Below, one piece after another: positions 38,763 through 48,370 of a stretch of DNA of 60,705 bases. Position numbers and translations under genes: made by a program. The DNA lies in NCBI RefSeq assembly GCF_004323185.1, contig NZ_NAPS01000001.1, forward strand, positions 3,042,628 to 3,103,332. The letters are read 5' to 3'. The DNA comes from Westiellopsis prolifica IICB1. Its GTDB lineage: Bacteria; Cyanobacteriota; Cyanobacteriia; Cyanobacteriales; Nostocaceae. The notes beneath the pieces were generated by a model. The model made no database searches. It was not told the DNA's origin and saw only the letters and a list, made by a program, of their open reading frames with translations. Positions within the stretch are counted from its first letter, which is position 1; each line of letters begins with the position of its first letter.

Positions 38763-39320
38763 CTAATCTGCAATCAATTCAACTGCATCTCTTCCATCTA
38801 TATCTTGTAAGTAAACCTTGACAATCTCTTCTTTAGCAGTGGGTAGCTGCTTACCTACAAAATCTGGATGTATTGGTACTTCGCGATGACCTCTATCTAC
38901 CAGTACAGCTAGACGAATTACCTCTGGTCTACCATACTCGTTGACAGCATTTAAAGCCGCACGAACTGTTCGTCCTTTAAATATCACATCATCTACAAGT
39001 ACGACAATTTTATCTGTCAAATCAAAAGATATCTCGGTCTTGGCTGGAGTCCGCAGCCCTATTTGGTCGAGATCATCACGGTAAAATGTAATATCCAAAG
39101 CTCCTACTGGCACAGATACACCTTCTAACACTTCAATTTGGCGTGCTAATAGTTCTGCTAAAGGTACTCCCCTAGTATGAATACCAAGCAGCACTAACTG
39201 GGATAAATCACGGGTCTTTTCGACAATTTGGGAAGCAAGACGAGTGACGGTACGACGGAGTTCTTCAGATGAGAGAATCTCAACCACTTTAGCTTTGGTA
39301 GAAGTGGTAGAAATAGTCAT
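38763..39320 (-). CDS. pyrR: PyrR: pyr regulator / uracil phosphoribosyltransferase
   Basis: A 185-residue phosphoribosyltransferase with the PRPP motif [18 protein letters not shown] (about 104-121), an N-terminal [21 protein letters not shown] and the turn [18 protein letters not shown] typical of PyrR. In other bacteria PyrR binds pyr mRNA in response to UMP and also has weak uracil phosphoribosyltransferase activity. No pyr biosynthesis gene or attenuator is near, so in this organism it may act at distance or mainly as an enzyme. Confidence 0.93.
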   Translation of the reverse strand: MTISTTSTKAKVVEILSSEELRRTVTRLASQIVEKTRDLSQLVLLGIHTRGVPLAELLARQIEVLEGVSVPVGALDITFYRDDLDQIGLRTPAKTEISFDLTDKIVVLVDDVIFKGRTVRAALNAVNEYGRPEVIRLAVLVDRGHREVPIHPDFVGKQLPTAKEEIVKVYLQDIDGRDAVELIAD

Positions 39321-39437
39321 ATACCAGTATCCCCCTGAGCAAAATTTATATTAAAACACCGAGTCATGAGGAATTTGTAATAGATGATGAGCAAGAAAAA
39401 CACAAATAACCGATGATCGATTACTCAATTCCTATTT

Positions 39438-40400
39438 TTATGATGACCTGTTTATGACAATTAGCAATAGAGTTGTTATCCCTAACCATAACAAAAAGCA
39501 ATATCGAGTTAGTTGGAATGCTTGATCAATGCTAGCTGAATTGATTGGATGAGTTGCATCTCCCAACAGGGGTTTATGTTTCGCAACACCGTGATACCAA
39601 TTAGTACCCCCAAGCTGTACATTTAAAGTAGCAGCATATGCACACTCACTCCAACCAGAATTGGGACTAGGATCATTGGGTGCATCGCGCTGACAAATTC
39701 GGATGACATGCAAGAGTTTATTCGACAGTAGCGCTATAGTAATCACCGTTAACCGACAAGGAACCCAACTCAAGCCATCTTCTAAGCGCGCACTAAACCA
39801 GCCTAAATAAGTATAAGGTGCTTGTCGATAACCCACCATGGAATCCAGTGTACTGCTGGCTTTATATGCCAAAGCCAAGGGAACTGGACCGATAAATGGT
39901 AAAAATACGCCAACTATTGCATAAAAAAGAGGAGCCATGACTCCATCAACAGCATTTTCTGTGACTGTTTCTAGAATTGCTCGCAAAATCTCTGATTCTG
40001 TGAGATTGTCTGTATCTCGACCAACATAATTACTCAGAGTAGAACGAGCGTCTTGGATTTTTCCTAATGTTAAAGGTTGTAAAACTGTTTGAGCTGCAAC
40101 TCGCAAACTTTTTGCTGCAAAACAACTAGCCAGGAGAATAATTTCTACAGCAATTCCCAACAACGGATGTAGGAATTTAGTAGCTTGTATTATTAAATAA
40201 CCAACTATTCCACTACCACTGATCAGAAAAATACCTAAGAATATTCCTGCTAGTCGTTGTGTGAGAGGATTTTGACAATATGTAAAAGTAAATTTGCTGA
40301 AACGAGAAATTATCCACCCCATTACTCGTACAGGATGGGGCCATCCCCAAGGATCGCCAATAATATAGTCTAAATAAGCTGCAAGGATTAAAACAATCAT
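39438..40400 (-). CDS. cobD: Cobalamin biosynthesis protein CbiB/CobD
   Basis: Adenosylcobinamide-phosphate synthase of the cobalamin pathway, an inner-membrane protein. In 320 residues I see the N-terminal LAAYLDYIIGDPWGWPHPVR, GRDTDNLTESEILRAILETV, AVDGVMAPLFYAIVG, YKASSTLDSMVGYR, SGWSECAYAATLNVQLGG and several membrane helices. Length and motifs are normal. It stands alone on the minus strand between pyrR and the Rrf2 regulator; no cobalamin riboswitch is seen in the 97-base leader. Confidence 0.95.
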   Translation of the reverse strand: MIVLILAAYLDYIIGDPWGWPHPVRVMGWIISRFSKFTFTYCQNPLTQRLAGIFLGIFLISGSGIVGYLIIQATKFLHPLLGIAVEIILLASCFAAKSLRVAAQTVLQPLTLGKIQDARSTLSNYVGRDTDNLTESEILRAILETVTENAVDGVMAPLFYAIVGVFLPFIGPVPLALAYKASSTLDSMVGYRQAPYTYLGWFSARLEDGLSWVPCRLTVITIALLSNKLLHVIRICQRDAPNDPSPNSGWSECAYAATLNVQLGGTNWYHGVAKHKPLLGDATHPINSASIDQAFQLTRYCFLLWLGITTLLLIVINRSS

Positions 40401-40497
40401 AAAAGTTATTTGTCATTTGTCATTTGTCATTTGTTGCTTTGTGATTCATTATTTGTGCAAAGCTAATAATAAATGACCAATGACCAATGACTAATGA

Positions 40498-40941
40498 CTA
40501 AACAATAAAACTAGCTTCTTCACCAAGAGATGCTTGCCAGCTACGGGCATCGTAATAAAGATCTGCCAGAGTAATACTGTACAATGCTTCTTTCAATTTT
40601 TGGTGCAGCCTTTGCCAAACGGTAAATGTTACCCAATCTTCTGTTTGTCCTGGGGAAGCTAGATGGTGAGGTAAAGGTTGTATTGTTTCACCAACGGCTT
40701 CTAAAATTTCTCCTAAAGAGATTTGTGCAGGTTTTTTTGCTAGTTGGTATCCACCGATGCTACCACGAACAGATTTTACTAAACCAGCCCGACGCATTTC
40801 TATGAGCAGTTTTTCTAGATAAGGAGCAGGGATATCCTGACGAGATGCGATCGCTTTAGTAGAAACAGGTCCATAACCAGCTTGCAAACTCAAATCTAGC
40901 AAAGCTTTGACACTGTAATGTCCTTTGGTAGTTAGTTTCAT
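40498..40941 (-). CDS. Rrf2 family regulator without cysteines
   Basis: The winged-helix N-terminus is intact (MKLTTKGHYSVKALLDLSLQ, ASRQDIPAPYLEKLL, GLVKSVRGSIGGYQLA, ISLGEILEAVGE). IscR, NsrR and RirA bind an Fe-S cluster through three Cys in the following loop. This 147-residue protein has no Cys at all (PLPHHLASPGQTEDWV in that place), so it cannot be a classical Fe-S sensor. Stand-alone gene; its target is unknown. A TGACTAA-type heptamer tract abuts its stop codon. Confidence 0.92.
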   Translation of the reverse strand: MKLTTKGHYSVKALLDLSLQAGYGPVSTKAIASRQDIPAPYLEKLLIEMRRAGLVKSVRGSIGGYQLAKKPAQISLGEILEAVGETIQPLPHHLASPGQTEDWVTFTVWQRLHQKLKEALYSITLADLYYDARSWQASLGEEASFIV

Positions 40942-41351
40942 TTATTTATGCTCTGTTCTTTGTCCTTTGTCGTTAAGATTAGTCTTCACCAACGACGAAT
41001 GACTAATGACTAATGACTAAGGATCAGTTTTACTTATCGTTCTGTGTGTTAATAATCAACCAAGTGTAAGTAAACCACTTTTTCAGCAATTCTTTAGGAA
41101 ACTTAAACAAATATAGATTACAGTGTAGCAGTCTTTCATAAACTAGAGATAGTTATCAGCTTCAGCCTTAATTTTTTAAATTAATTTTCAAAGTAAATAT
41201 TAATAGACATGCAAAAATTTGCTGATTTGTGTAATATACTTTGCGGTAGCTGATATAAAAATAAAAGGATTGTGTTATCACTTCCTCAATCTCAGCTAAA
41301 ATAAAATCGATTCAACTCACTCAATCGTTCGTTCATTTTCGCTCTAAGTTG
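40942..41351. other. Divergent promoter region Rrf2 / cyAbrB
   Basis: About 410 AT-rich bases between the two divergent regulator genes, with a short heptamer tract TGACTAATGACTAATGACTA (about 41001-41020) and no reading frame of note. It should hold both promoters; none is certain by eye. Confidence 0.5.
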
Positions 41352-41765
41352 ATGGCTAAACAGAAAAAAATTGAACCCCTAACCGGCGAAGAGTTGCTCA
41401 AGAAAGTCAAAGAACTAGAAAATCTGAGCAAAGAAGAAAAAGCTAAACAGTGCGGCTACTATACTGTGACCAAAAATGGTATAGAGCGCGTCAACATGAT
41501 GAAATTCTTGAATGCCTTAATTGATGCTGAAGGTATTCAGTTAGATAGCGCTCCTAGCGCAAATGGTCGTGGGGGACGTAGCGCCAGCTATAGAATTAGT
41601 GTGCAGTCTAACGGTAACTTACTAATAGGTTCTGCTTACACAAAACAGATGAATCTAAAGCCCGGAGATGAGTTTATCATCACTTTGGGTAAAAAACACA
41701 TTCGTCTGAGACAAATAGACTCAGATGAAAGAGAAGATGTCGAAGTTCTAGAAGCAACAGCATAA
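41352..41765 (+). CDS. cyAbrB-type transcription factor
   Basis: A 137-residue cyanobacterial AbrB homologue. The N-terminal part (PLTGEELLKKVKELENLSKE to GYYTVTKNGIERVNMMKFLN) and the C-terminal AbrB fold (SYRISVQSNGNLLIGSAYTK, then LKPGDEFIITLGKKHIRL) match the cyAbrB1/2 family, which tunes nitrogen, carbon and heterocyst genes. The position of the DNA-binding fold at the C-terminus is the family's hallmark. ATG at 41352 is used; a TTG lies one codon before. Which paralogue (calA/cyabrB1 or cyabrB2) cannot be told with certainty. Confidence 0.9.
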   Translation: MAKQKKIEPLTGEELLKKVKELENLSKEEKAKQCGYYTVTKNGIERVNMMKFLNALIDAEGIQLDSAPSANGRGGRSASYRISVQSNGNLLIGSAYTKQMNLKPGDEFIITLGKKHIRLRQIDSDEREDVEVLEATA

Positions 41766-41846
41766 TATAGTGAATGGTCAAGAGTCGTTAGTCCATAGTC
41801 CATAGTCAATTGTATTAACCATTGACCATTGACCATTGACTAATAA
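41766..41846. repeat. CCATTGA/AGTCCAT heptamer tract
   Basis: GTCCATAGTCCATAGTCAAT and ACCATTGACCATTGACCATT runs between the convergent cyAbrB and ClC genes. Same STRR class as at 22.7, 29.9, 55.0 and 56.0 kb. Confidence 0.8.
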
Positions 41847-43751
41847 CTAGTGACTAGTGACCACATCTGTTTTTGTTACCGATGGTAGATAGTGGCAAAG
41901 AGCTTTACGTGTGAGTGCTATATTACAACTTAAAGTAATTTGTTCCCGTTCTAGTAATCCCAAAATTTGTTCTGGATTATCTGATGCTACCACTGGTAAC
42001 TGATGCAAACCACGAACAGACATGCGATCCAAAGCTTCAGATAAGGGTTCATCTTGCCAAGCGTAGAGAATATCAGTGGTACAAATATCAATTAGGGTTT
42101 GATTGGATAGATCACCCTGATTTGTAGTTGAAGAATCTGGGTAATTTTGCCAAGCAGAAAGAGTACGGTTGATATCTTTTAAAGAGAGAATACCAACTAA
42201 TTGTCCGAATTCATTAACTACTAAAGCAGTGCGGGTGCGATCGCGTGTCATTTCTAAAGCTGCTTCGATCACTGACATGGTTGTTGCCAGTTTTTTTGGA
42301 CAAGGATGCATAGCTTCTTCAACAAGAATTTGCTGTAAAATTTCTGCTTGTTCGTCTTTTAATTCCGAAAGACCTATTTGTTGAAGATTGGAGTTGGAGT
42401 TTGCATTGGGCTTTATCCGCTCCACTAACCAAACACTTAAACCAACTGCTGCCATTAACGGTAAAACAATGCGGTAGTCTCGTGTTAATTCAAACAATAA
42501 CAAAATTGCTGTTAATGGCGCTCTCACACTAGCAGCAAGTACAGCAGCCATTCCTACCATAGCGTAAGCAGGGGGAGCTGCCATAAAACCACTGATTGCA
42601 GGTGCTACATTTGCTAAAATTTTCGCATAAGCAGAACCTAAAGAAGCACCCAAAAACATTGCTGGTGCAAAGACACCACCAACAAATCCACTCCCAGCAC
42701 AGATTGCTGTCATCGCCAGTTTTACTACCAACAACAAAATTAACAGTTGTAGCGAAAATTCCACATCTTGCAGCATCGCTTCTACTGTTTCATAACCAAT
42801 ACCTAAGATTTGCGGTAAACGTAAAGCCGTAAGACCAATAATCAGTCCACCAATAACAGGATGAATAGGTAATGGTATTTTTCCTAAAATAGAAAAACCA
42901 GCCACCTTACCTGCAAAGCAAGCTTTTGCTAGGCGAATTAATTGTGTATAGGTCAAAGAAACCACACTTGCCCATAAACCCAAACCAAGATAGAGTGGTA
43001 ATTCTAGTGGACTGCGGACTTGGTAAACAGGTAAGGCAAAGGCTGGTTGTCCTCCTAAACCAATGTGAGCAATAAAGGCTGCAACTACTGCTGCGAGTAG
43101 CACTACACTTACCGCAGAAGTAGCAAATGATGTTGCTCCTAATACTACTTCTAAAGCAAAAAAAACACCTGCTATTGGAGCATTAAACCCAGCTGCTAAA
43201 CCAGCAGCAGCACCAGCACCCAGTAGTAAACGCTGGCGTTCTTGTGACACTTGTAACACCACAGACACTAGCATTCCAAAATTGGCACCAATTTCTACAC
43301 TAGGCCCTTCTGGGCCTAAAGACGCACCACTTCCCAAAGAAACTGCTGCGGCTAACATTTTGGTTACTGGTCGTAATTGTCTTTTGACCTCTCCCTTTTG
43401 GGAATCAGCGATTAATGATGAAAGTCCAGGACCAAAATCTTGTGTTCGCCAACGCATTAAACCAACAATTAATCCGCCCAGGATGGGAACACAAGCTAAA
43501 GTCCAAGCACCCCAAACACCAATCACACTCATTAAATTTTCCAGCATCAAATGATGGATCAGCTGGATTAAATAATGAAATGTCACCACACCCATACCAC
43601 TACCACTGCCAATTAGCAAGGCTAAAAATAATACAATTGTTTCTGGAGATGGTTGAAAACGATTAAGCAAATAGGTTAAACGGAAGGAAGGAGAATGAAA
43701 GGTAGGTTGTTCAGTCACCTTCCTGAGTTCTGAGTGAGGTAGGAGAGTCAT
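41847..43751 (-). CDS. ClC chloride channel/antiporter with CBS pair
   Basis: A 634-residue membrane protein with about ten hydrophobic helices. Selectivity-filter signatures are present: GSGASLGPEGPSVEIG (the GxxGPEGP loop) and GSGFVGGVFAPAMFLGASLG, with LTAILLLFELTRDY further on. Two CBS domains occupy the last 150 residues (EEAMHPCPKKLATTMSVIEA, GILSLKDINRTL, and RGLHQLPVVASDNPEQILGL). In the loop GPEGP the position of the gating glutamate is filled by Glu, as in Cl-/H+ exchangers. CBS pairs often sense adenosine nucleotides. The gene stands alone. Confidence 0.94.
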   Translation of the reverse strand: MTLLPHSELRKVTEQPTFHSPSFRLTYLLNRFQPSPETIVLFLALLIGSGSGMGVVTFHYLIQLIHHLMLENLMSVIGVWGAWTLACVPILGGLIVGLMRWRTQDFGPGLSSLIADSQKGEVKRQLRPVTKMLAAAVSLGSGASLGPEGPSVEIGANFGMLVSVVLQVSQERQRLLLGAGAAAGLAAGFNAPIAGVFFALEVVLGATSFATSAVSVVLLAAVVAAFIAHIGLGGQPAFALPVYQVRSPLELPLYLGLGLWASVVSLTYTQLIRLAKACFAGKVAGFSILGKIPLPIHPVIGGLIIGLTALRLPQILGIGYETVEAMLQDVEFSLQLLILLLVVKLAMTAICAGSGFVGGVFAPAMFLGASLGSAYAKILANVAPAISGFMAAPPAYAMVGMAAVLAASVRAPLTAILLLFELTRDYRIVLPLMAAVGLSVWLVERIKPNANSNSNLQQIGLSELKDEQAEILQQILVEEAMHPCPKKLATTMSVIEAALEMTRDRTRTALVVNEFGQLVGILSLKDINRTLSAWQNYPDSSTTNQGDLSNQTLIDICTTDILYAWQDEPLSEALDRMSVRGLHQLPVVASDNPEQILGLLEREQITLSCNIALTRKALCHYLPSVTKTDVVTSH

Positions 43752-44126
43752 GGAGTGAGGAGTAAATCTAAGAAAAAATTTAAAATTTCATATCTTACTT
43801 TTCATTGTGAGTGATCATTTAGCAATTTGAGTAAACTACCTACTAGTCCACGACATTGATTTTGATGGGCTGTCAGATCCCCGACTTTTTCAAAAAGTCG
43901 GGGATCTAGTTACTCACAACCCCTCAGAACTTATGTGGTCGAGTACTACATATCTTTGTGTAATTTACAAAGCTTTGGTTAAAAATTTGCTATTGTGCAA
44001 CATTTCTGTGGCGATAATGCTTAAATGGGAGAGAATTATGGTCGGGGAAATCTACACGCATTTTCAGCAGGAATTCAATATAGCTCTTGTTATGAACCAA
44101 GTAAGTGGACTAAACGGACGAGGTAG
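43752..44126. repeat. Intergenic gap with AGATCCCCGACTTTTT palindrome
   Basis: At 43875-43907 a perfect 16-bp inverted repeat, AGATCCCCGACTTTTT against AAAAAGTCGGGGATCT, is the only clear structure. It is a palindrome type widespread in Nostocales. A chance reading frame of 65 codons (43933-44130) has no family features. Confidence 0.8.
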
Positions 44127-44507
44127 ATGAATACACACACTTTTGATAATCATTATTTGACTTGCCCCATTTGCCAAAATTCTACGCCCACAGCAGTTAG
44201 TAGTTATGTTGGATTATTTACCTGTCCGTATTGTCATCAGAAGCTAGTGGTTTGTAAAAGCGGCCACTATGTTCGTGATCCTTTTACCTTAAAACAGATT
44301 ATGATTTCATCGGCACTACGCCGCCAAAGCCGACCTTTAGCCAGAATTGTTCGGGATTTTTTTGTCTTTAAAAATCCTTTACTTGCTGTAGTGGTAGGAA
44401 GCGCTATTATTTTTGGTATGATTGCAATATATCAGCAAAATCGTAACAGCGATACCTCGTCACCACAAATAGAAAAAACTATCGAGGATGGCAAAAAATC
44501 CCAGTAA
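44127..44507 (+). CDS. Small membrane protein with N-terminal zinc ribbon
   Basis: Of 126 residues, the first 50 carry two CxxC pairs (LTCPICQNS and FTCPYCHQKL), forming a zinc ribbon. A basic stretch follows (SALRRQSRPLARIVRD), then one membrane helix (LLAVVVGSAIIFGMIAIY) and a polar tail. This arrangement suggests a membrane-tethered ribbon facing the cytoplasm. I do not recognise a named family. The element at 44519-44663 begins 12 bases after its stop. Confidence 0.75.
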   Translation: MNTHTFDNHYLTCPICQNSTPTAVSSYVGLFTCPYCHQKLVVCKSGHYVRDPFTLKQIMISSALRRQSRPLARIVRDFFVFKNPLLAVVVGSAIIFGMIAIYQQNRNSDTSSPQIEKTIEDGKKSQ

Positions 44508-44518
44508 GGAGTGCTTTT

Positions 44519-44663
44519 GGGAGCCTGCGATTGGAATCGCAGTCTCATAGCAAAAGTCTGCTTAAGCAGACTACTTGATTTATTTGAGTTGTCTGAAGAG
44601 GCTTGTGCTATTGTCTAGGGGTTTTAATCCTTGGCGTCATATTGAAAAAATTGGGATGCTCCC
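44519..44663. mobile_element. MITE copy, left end damaged
   Basis: In reverse orientation it aligns over its length with the element at 57739-57906: TTGGGATGCTCCC end (44651-44663), AGCACAAG, TCTGCTTAAGCAGACT, GAGACTGCGATT-like core. The other end keeps only GGGAGC, so 5 or more terminal bases are lost. No flanking duplication remains. Confidence 0.75.
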
Positions 44664-44666
44664 TCC

Positions 44667-46292
44667 CTATTCCCTGTTCCCTTCTTTTGTAACCAATTTC
44701 CAGCCTTCTGCTTGACCAATAACCTTGAATGAATCAAGTTGGAGTGCATGAATAGCAGAATGATCAAGCAATAAATAAGGTTGTTGGTGATTATGCCAAT
44801 GATCTTGTAGTTCTTTAAAAGAAGCAGGAATAATATTACGATCGCTATAAAAAATCAATGAAGGACGGTGTTCAGGACTGGATGTGTAAATCTTTGTGCC
44901 TGATGGTGTCCCCTCTCGGACTATAGTAGCAACTGGTTGGACTGGATAACGTTCTGCCAATTCCCAAACCCAGTCATTTGATTTCATAAATAAGAGTAAC
45001 GAAATATAAGATCCCCAAAACAAAACTTTAAGAAATTGGCGATCGCCTCGTTCTGCCAAAATAGCTGCTAGGGCCATTGTCATGGATACTGCTGCAAAAA
45101 TCAGTTGTAACTGTAAATCAGATTTTGCTGTGGAGACGAAAGTAAAATAAATACTACCACCTGTCGCTACCAAAGCCAGAAACGTTAAAGTGACTACCCA
45201 AAATCGTGGATAAGATGATAGCAGAGGTGAATCTTCGACTTCCCCTAGTTTCGCTCCAATTACCAGGGCTAGGCTAGGATAAATAGGAAAGACATACCAG
45301 GGGAGTTTTGTTCCCATCACAGAAATAGCAACTAAATAAACTCCCATCCAGACCAGTACAAGTTTAGCCCAACTGAGGTTCTGGTTTTCTCTAGCTAATT
45401 GCAAGCTTGATGGTAAAAAAATCAACCAAGGCCAAGTATATTTAAGTATTTCCAATACATAGTACCAAGGTGGGCCGGAATGGTTTTCAACGGATGACCA
45501 AATGCGATTAAGAGATTGATTAAACATCCCGACATTGGTAAAGGTGCGACCATATTCCCACCATTGAGCGCCATACCATAAAGCCACAGGTACAATACCT
45601 ATGCATATTCCCATCCACATATAGGCACTAGTCAGCAGTCGTGGTGTATCCCAAAATAGAAATGCGACTACGACAGCAGCTAACAATACGCCCAGCATAC
45701 CTTTGGTTAAGCATATTAAGCCAAAAGCGATGCCGACACCCAGGCAATAGCGTAAATCACGACGCGATCGCAATACACATAAAATCATCAATATAAAAAA
45801 ACATATCACTGCCCCATCCAACATGGCTAAACGCCCATGACGTACAACTGGCAGCATTGTCAAGTAAACTAAAGCACTGTAAATAGCACAAAAACGCCGA
45901 TGAAATATTTCTCTACCAACACAATACAGCAATGGTACTGATATTGCTGTTAAAATTGACCCTGGTAAGCGAGCTGTCCACTCATTTACACCACCCAAAG
46001 AGTAAGCCCAAGCGATGAGCAAATGCATCAACGGTGGTTTGTTATGGTATGGTTCACCTCCCAGAGTTGGGTAAAGCCAGCTCATTGAACCAGGAGGAGC
46101 GCTGAAAATCTCTTTTGCAACCTGTGCTACAGTTCCTTCATCCCAATCTCGTAGTGGTAATCGCCCTAAATCTATGGTAAAAAGTAACACAGCTGCTACC
46201 AGCAGCACTATTATCCATGTCCAATCAATCCATTTGTCGAGCGAGCGATGCTGCTTTTCTAGACGACCCCAAGTAAAGCTTCCTTCTTGCAT
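44667..46292 (-). CDS. GT39/ArnT-like membrane glycosyltransferase
   Basis: A 541-residue protein with about ten hydrophobic helices and a soluble C-terminal part. The first periplasmic loop holds the GT-C catalytic acidic motif RDWDEGTVAQVAKE; the next loop has PLMHLLIAWAYSLGG and WTARLPGSILTA, as in the ArnT/PMT group. It would transfer a sugar from a polyprenyl-phosphate donor to protein or lipid at the outer face of the membrane. It is one of three GT-C genes in 8 kb. Substrate is unknown. Confidence 0.85.
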   Translation of the reverse strand: MQEGSFTWGRLEKQHRSLDKWIDWTWIIVLLVAAVLLFTIDLGRLPLRDWDEGTVAQVAKEIFSAPPGSMSWLYPTLGGEPYHNKPPLMHLLIAWAYSLGGVNEWTARLPGSILTAISVPLLYCVGREIFHRRFCAIYSALVYLTMLPVVRHGRLAMLDGAVICFFILMILCVLRSRRDLRYCLGVGIAFGLICLTKGMLGVLLAAVVVAFLFWDTPRLLTSAYMWMGICIGIVPVALWYGAQWWEYGRTFTNVGMFNQSLNRIWSSVENHSGPPWYYVLEILKYTWPWLIFLPSSLQLARENQNLSWAKLVLVWMGVYLVAISVMGTKLPWYVFPIYPSLALVIGAKLGEVEDSPLLSSYPRFWVVTLTFLALVATGGSIYFTFVSTAKSDLQLQLIFAAVSMTMALAAILAERGDRQFLKVLFWGSYISLLLFMKSNDWVWELAERYPVQPVATIVREGTPSGTKIYTSSPEHRPSLIFYSDRNIIPASFKELQDHWHNHQQPYLLLDHSAIHALQLDSFKVIGQAEGWKLVTKEGNRE

Positions 46293-46684
46293 ATTTTAGG
46301 ATAATAATTTTGCTTGCTGGTTCGAGTACAAACAGACGTTCGCGAATCTTTATCTGTTGCTGTTTAGCAACAACTATTCTTTGATGTTCGTCCTAATTTT
46401 TAAATTAACTCAATTTTTGCTAATTAATCATAATATTTTTTGACAGGGTTTCTGACATTACTCTTAAATCTATTTAACAAGCATTTATTGGAAAAAATGA
46501 CACGAAAAATACTAATATCAATTCTGTGATTAAAATGCACTGATGTGTAATCAATATCAAATAACCACAAAGGGCTTCCCAAAGGCTAGGACAAAAACAG
46601 AGGAGGTATTGGGAAAGTTTGCTGTCAGTTCACAAAGCAATATTATATATAATTTACAGACTTTAGATATTGTGGAGGAAATTA
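46293..46684. other. Divergent gap upstream of the 530-residue protein
   Basis: About 390 AT-rich bases with no gene. The end carries an excellent ribosome binding site, TGGAGGAAATTA, just before ATG at 46685; it settles that start. Confidence 0.6.
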
Positions 46685-48277
46685 ATGAATCTACCTTTTA
46701 TTTTAGATGTAGCGATTGGTTTAATTTTTATTTACTTAATCTTGAGTTTATTAGCTTCCGAAATACAGGAACTAATTGCTACTGTATTTCAATGGCGTGC
46801 TGAACACTTAAAAAAATCAATCGAAATTTTATTATCAGGTGATGTTCGGAGTGCAGAAGAAGCTCATGTTATCAAACTCGCAAATAGTATTTATGATAAT
46901 CCCTTAGTTAAAAACATTAATCAAGAAGCAAAAGGATTGTTTGTCACCATACCTCGTAAGATTACTTGGGCAATTGGTTCACTTTATCGCATGTTGACAA
47001 AACCTAGACCAGGAACAAATAAAAATACAAGTACTTTTGGAGAGGAAAAACATAGTGGTCCTTCTTATATTCCTGCTGATGTTTTTGCTACAACTCTTAT
47101 TGAAACACTACAAATTCCTACATTAGTACAAAAATTAACAGAATCAAGACTAAAGAAGTTTAAAGAAGATAGATTAGCTGAGATACAAGAAATCATTATT
47201 AAATTACAGGAACAAGCAAGCGATGATTATAGATTTACAGACTTTTTCAGTAAAACCTACAAGGAATTTTCAGAACTCAGTGCAGAATTTGAAAAAACTT
47301 GTTGGAACTTTCATCAAAGGAAAGCTAGTTTGAAAACAAGCCTAAATCGCATGGGAGAAAGTTTCGATAGATATATAGAATCTTTCCAAGCAGAAATGCC
47401 TAATGATGAATTATCTAACAAATATTTACGAAGATTAAAGTTTATCAAAAAAGATATTTTTGACGATATTGAACAAGCAGTATTGCTGGGAGGATTGCAA
47501 CCAAATATTAATGAAGTTGTACAAACAATTAAGAAAGATAGTGAGATTTATAAAGAAATTAAAGCAGCTATTCAAGACCAAGATAGCGAAGCATACCAGG
47601 GAATTCAGAAAGCATATCAGACAATTGAAATTACAGCGATTGAAAATTTACCACCCTCTGTGGTAGAAAATCTTAGTGTTTTAGCAAAACGCGCTCAAGG
47701 AAGAGTTAAGACAACAGAGGAAGGAATAAATGCATTGCGTTTAGAAATAGAAAATACCTTTAATAGCTCAATGGAAAGAGCTTCTGGAGTCTACAGACGT
47801 AATGCTAAGGGTACAGCTATTATTATAGGTTTAGCGATCGCTATCACCGCCAATGCAGATGCACTTCACATGGTTAGCAGACTATCAAAAGATTCTGCTC
47901 TACGAGATACTATTACTAATAGTGCAGGAGAATTAGCACTACGAAATAGTAATGCTACAGTTGATTTAAAGTATGATTTAGAGCAACTTAGGAACGAAGC
48001 AGATAAAGCTTTAACAAATATTTCTTTACCGATTGGTTGGAATGATGCTAATTTACAACAGCAAATAAAATGGACGCGCCAATCAAAACAAACTTTTCCC
48101 TATTTTAAAATTTTAGCTATGATTCCTGGCTGGATACTCAGTGGTGTTGCTATTGCAATGGGTGCGCCATTTTGGTTTGATTTGTTGAGTAAAATTGTCA
48201 ATGTGCGTAATGCAGGTAGCCGTCCTAATAATTATACGAGAAATGTGGCTGATAATGAGGAAGAAAGGGGAATTTAA
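46685..48277 (+). CDS. Unknown membrane-anchored coiled-coil protein
   Basis: About 530 residues. One membrane helix at the N-terminus (LDVAIGLIFIYLILSLLASE) is followed by a long charged, helical middle (about 80-400) and two hydrophobic segments near the end (AIIIGLAIAITANADALHMV and ILAMIPGWILSGVAIAMGAP). I have the impression that homologues with the start FILDVAIGLIFIYLILSLLA are widespread, but no function is known to me. The GGAGG site six to seven bases before ATG 46685 supports this start over an upstream TTG. Low GC content; lies between two GT-C genes. Confidence 0.78.
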   Translation: MNLPFILDVAIGLIFIYLILSLLASEIQELIATVFQWRAEHLKKSIEILLSGDVRSAEEAHVIKLANSIYDNPLVKNINQEAKGLFVTIPRKITWAIGSLYRMLTKPRPGTNKNTSTFGEEKHSGPSYIPADVFATTLIETLQIPTLVQKLTESRLKKFKEDRLAEIQEIIIKLQEQASDDYRFTDFFSKTYKEFSELSAEFEKTCWNFHQRKASLKTSLNRMGESFDRYIESFQAEMPNDELSNKYLRRLKFIKKDIFDDIEQAVLLGGLQPNINEVVQTIKKDSEIYKEIKAAIQDQDSEAYQGIQKAYQTIEITAIENLPPSVVENLSVLAKRAQGRVKTTEEGINALRLEIENTFNSSMERASGVYRRNAKGTAIIIGLAIAITANADALHMVSRLSKDSALRDTITNSAGELALRNSNATVDLKYDLEQLRNEADKALTNISLPIGWNDANLQQQIKWTRQSKQTFPYFKILAMIPGWILSGVAIAMGAPFWFDLLSKIVNVRNAGSRPNNYTRNVADNEEERGI

Positions 48278-48370
48278 AAATTTTTGCTAATTAAGAGTAA
48301 AAAGAGGAATTTTCTTCTTTTTACTTTTTTTGTCAAAATTGGTGCGACAACACAGAATAATATTTATTTA

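Noticed and set aside
40401-40497. Cobalamin riboswitch before cobD
   Set aside because: The leader is under 100 bases and made of CATTTGT heptamers; no B12-box-like sequence is seen.
43933-44130. 65-codon frame before the zinc-ribbon membrane protein
   Set aside because: Composition looks random and there is no ribosome binding site or motif; it is more likely leader DNA.
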